DNA from: Pampus argenteus
Lineage: Eukaryota; Chordata; Actinopteri; Scombriformes; Stromateidae
Assembly: GCA_036937835.1 (NCBI GenBank)
Contig: CM072861.1
Coordinates: 8,425,501 to 8,489,500 of the forward strand
Length of the DNA: 64,000 nucleotides
Direction of reading: 5' to 3'
The notes below the pieces were generated by a model. That model was not told where the DNA came from. It did no database searches and saw only the letters and a list, made by a program, of their open reading frames with translations. Below, in pieces: positions 61,608-64,000 of this stretch (position 1 is the first letter of the stretch; each line of letters starts with the position of its first letter). Both the position numbers and the translations under genes were made by a program.

Positions 61608-63199
61608 CCACTCTCTTTCTAGCTTTTTTTTTTGTTGGCTTAAGTTAGTCAGTAATGCGTGGACAAGAGGGATCCAGACGAATACCGTCACAGCTCACAC
61701 ACTCGTGCGCCCAAAAGCCTCTCTGCACTCAAGATGTTTTCCAGCGCACTGTTGACGGTTAGTAAAATATTTGTCTCCAGACACAAGCCCATAAAACCTG
61801 TAAATCTTGACCTACAAAAGGAAAAATTGCCTTAGGAGTTGTTTTTTTTAAGTTTTTTTTTTACCGAGATTCTTATGATTTCAGCCCCTTGCACTAACCC
61901 AAATCAGATGACTTGGAATTTGAAATGTATACGGATGCACAATCAATTGTGTTTCTGTCAGCTCTTTAATAAAAACATGTTCTCCTTGAGTGAGCACACA
62001 CTGGTCCGTGTTTCCATGAGTTTATTAAGATTTAATATTGGAAACGTCCTTTAAATGTATTGATTTAAATTTTACCATCACTGTGGTTTTTGCATTCCAC
62101 ACATTCAACACTCCAGCGTTCAGAAAAGGCTTTTCTGATCACTAATATCAATAATTGAATCTGCTGCATACAGTAAGACCATGACAACCATTCCCCAGCC
62201 AACACCCGCACCGAAGCATTGTGTGCTTCACAGTCAGTGATACATTCAAAAGGTTACTGTTTTGTACACTGGAAAAAAAAGACAATTTTTGCATGGATTT
62301 GATCAATTACTTCAACTTGCTTACATGATATTTACATCATATTGATGTTGATTAGGGGAAAACCTACCTAACCTAAAAGAACATGCGCTACGTGTCAACA
62401 AATCACAATTTCACAAGTTCACAATCACTGCCAGTTAAATCTAAATAAAATCAAATATTAACACTAATACAACTGATTAAGCTAAAGTAAAAAAAAGGAT
62501 ATACACTGTTTCACTTATTAATACAAAGCTGTGCATATGTAACATGGTACAAACAGCTCATTTTGAATTAAAAGCCATTTATTGTTAGCAGTGGGGGTGA
62601 CAGTACCATTTTAGCACAATGCATTTATGTTCCTATTCAGAATAACAAGAGGTTTTCCTCAGCAACAGTATAGCTCAACCTGAAGGTTTTCGGGTCTGTT
62701 CTGTTGAGCATTTGTTTTGCGTAGGACAATAAACTTGTATTAATGTTCAACCTCATTCATGTCTATAAAACTTATTTAGAACAAATAAAAACAAGAAACT
62801 CTTTGTTTTAGGTTTGTTACAAGGAATTGTAGGAGAAAATATCTAAAGGCAACATTAACTGCAGGCCCAGTGAGATAATGACAAAACTAAAAACAACTTG
62901 ACAAATTTGGTTCTTGGATTAAAAACTCCCTGCCAGACTCATTTTTTAGTGTGTTGAGTGCCATGAAGAGAGCAGGTTATTCTGCATGGATCCGCTGAGC
63001 GCACAGGCTCAAGCTGATTCTAATTAGCTCGCACAAAGACACCCGAACACGTCCAGTCCAAAGGAAGTTTGGCGTGCTTGAGTCTCGATGAAAAGCATTC
63101 CATCGCTAACAGTGTGGAGCTCTGGATAAGAAACCAGTCTGGAAAAAAACTTGGAAAAGGAGGATAAGAGATGAGACTGTACTGCAGTTAATGCTCCTG

Positions 63200-63240
63200 G
63201 TGTGTGTGTTTGTCTATCAGGTGTGTGTGTGTGTGTGTGT
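63200..63240. repeat. (GT)n microsatellite, interrupted
   Basis: Two GT runs flank TTTGTCTATCAG. The second run has about ten units. Confidence 0.9.
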
Positions 63241-64000
63241 AAGGATAGAGAGGGAATGGTGTGCAGGCCAAAGGGTGGCCCTACAGCTGCTGTATCCTTA
63301 AAACAAAGCACTTTAAATGCAGTTCTCCTGGAGAGAGATGGCTGCTACGTAATTGGCAGGAAATGGATGTGAGACAGTCAGTATAAATGAATAATTTAAC
63401 TCCACGGGGGCAAGCAGGCAGGCTGTCACATGGCTGCCGTCAGTGATCGACAAGTTAATGACGTTTGTCACCACAAAGAGAAACAGTCGAAGGGAACAAG
63501 AATATATTGCATCAGTTTGAGTGGATATATAGACGTACGCAACAGCAAGGGTTCGACAGGTCAAACGATGAAGATACAGAGCTGTGAGTATGCACAGTAT
63601 AGGTTATGAGTCGGGCATATTAGTTTTTCATTTTTCATTTGTAAATGTCTTGATGTTTATGTTGAATATTAAAAACCTGGTAAAAGAAAATTCAGTCCAA
63701 AATCCAGGTGAAACTGTTAAAAAAAATACTTTTGCAACACTGTACTGTTATGAAGGTGGTTACTTAGAGACTATGTTGCTTAGAAGCAGCTCATTTGCAT
63801 TTTCTCCTCATGTTTTTCTCCTGTAATTGGAAGATATTCTGCTTGTCAGAAGAAGGCTTTGTTTACTGTAAACAGATCAGATGAGTTTGAACTGGTCTTC
63901 TGCAAAAACCCAGGTGATGAACCACAGCTTCTGTATGAACTGTGACTTTCGAGTTGATTATATCAGTTGATCTATTTCGCAAAAACGTTGCAACCCTGAA

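Larger units (their letters stand above)
60607..64000. other. intergenic sequence to window end
   Basis: No gene was recognised. It includes a repeat-poor stretch at about 61060-61270 with TTAATTAA and other homeodomain-like cores, a (CT)n tract (61583-61607) and a GT microsatellite (63200-63240). Open frames are short and unsupported. Confidence 0.5.

Noticed and set aside
34086..64000. Search for exons of FAT4 or SPRY1, neighbours of ANKRD50 in human as I recall
   Set aside because: No long cadherin-type exon and no Sprouty Cys-rich frame is present; the neighbours must lie outside the window.
1..64000. CRISPR arrays, bacterial operons, prophage
   Set aside because: There are no regularly spaced direct repeats and the gene structure is eukaryotic with spliceosomal introns; tandem repeats seen are microsatellites.

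Overview
The window looks like a piece of a bony-fish genome, probably a spiny-rayed (percomorph) teleost. Three things point there: long introns with vertebrate splice signals, abundant (CA)n/(GT)n microsatellites, and interspersed repeats that I recognise from memory as common in percomorph genomes. It holds one convincing protein-coding gene, ankrd50 (ankyrin repeat domain 50), on the + strand. No second gene, structural RNA gene or CRISPR array could be supported.

Layout. Positions 1-3080 are upstream sequence with a nested pair of DNA-transposon-like repeats (about 1567-2282). A likely non-coding first exon ends at a good donor at 3367. A second exon probably starts at 4571; it carries about 617 bases of leader crowded with upstream ORFs, then the start codon at 5188, and ends at 5693. 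Intron 2 (10.3 kb) leads to a 233-base exon (15983-16215). Intron 3 (12.2 kb) leads to one 3.5-kb exon (28450-31991) that encodes about 83% of the protein. The joined CDS is 4281 bases, 1426 residues plus stop, and the reading frame is kept exactly across both junctions. A 3' UTR follows, with candidate poly(A) signals at 32527, 33192 and 34056. From about 34.1 kb to the end I see only intergenic sequence: microsatellites, transposon fragments (38986-39238, 41965-42272, a LINE 3' end at 60148-60606), a perfect 26-bp hairpin at 49631-49686, a CTCF-like motif, and several repeat-poor stretches that could be conserved regulatory elements.

The protein. Ankrd50 here has an N-terminal P-loop NTPase region (Walker A in the first coding exon, Walker B in the second), a helical linker, about 18-19 ankyrin repeats in a row, a Ser-rich and probably disordered region, and a conserved tail ending in Glu-Thr-Pro-Leu. 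That tail fits a class I PDZ ligand, which agrees with the reported role of ANKRD50 in SNX27-retromer recycling from endosomes to the plasma membrane.

I did not find a clearly new biological system. The best leads are the dense upstream-ORF leader of ankrd50, two near-identical hairpin scars (perfect arms, 4-base loops) that look like inverted duplications, a possible RNA G-quadruplex in the 3' UTR, and an unexplained ~440-base pyrimidine tract that ends in a tandem splice-acceptor-like site.
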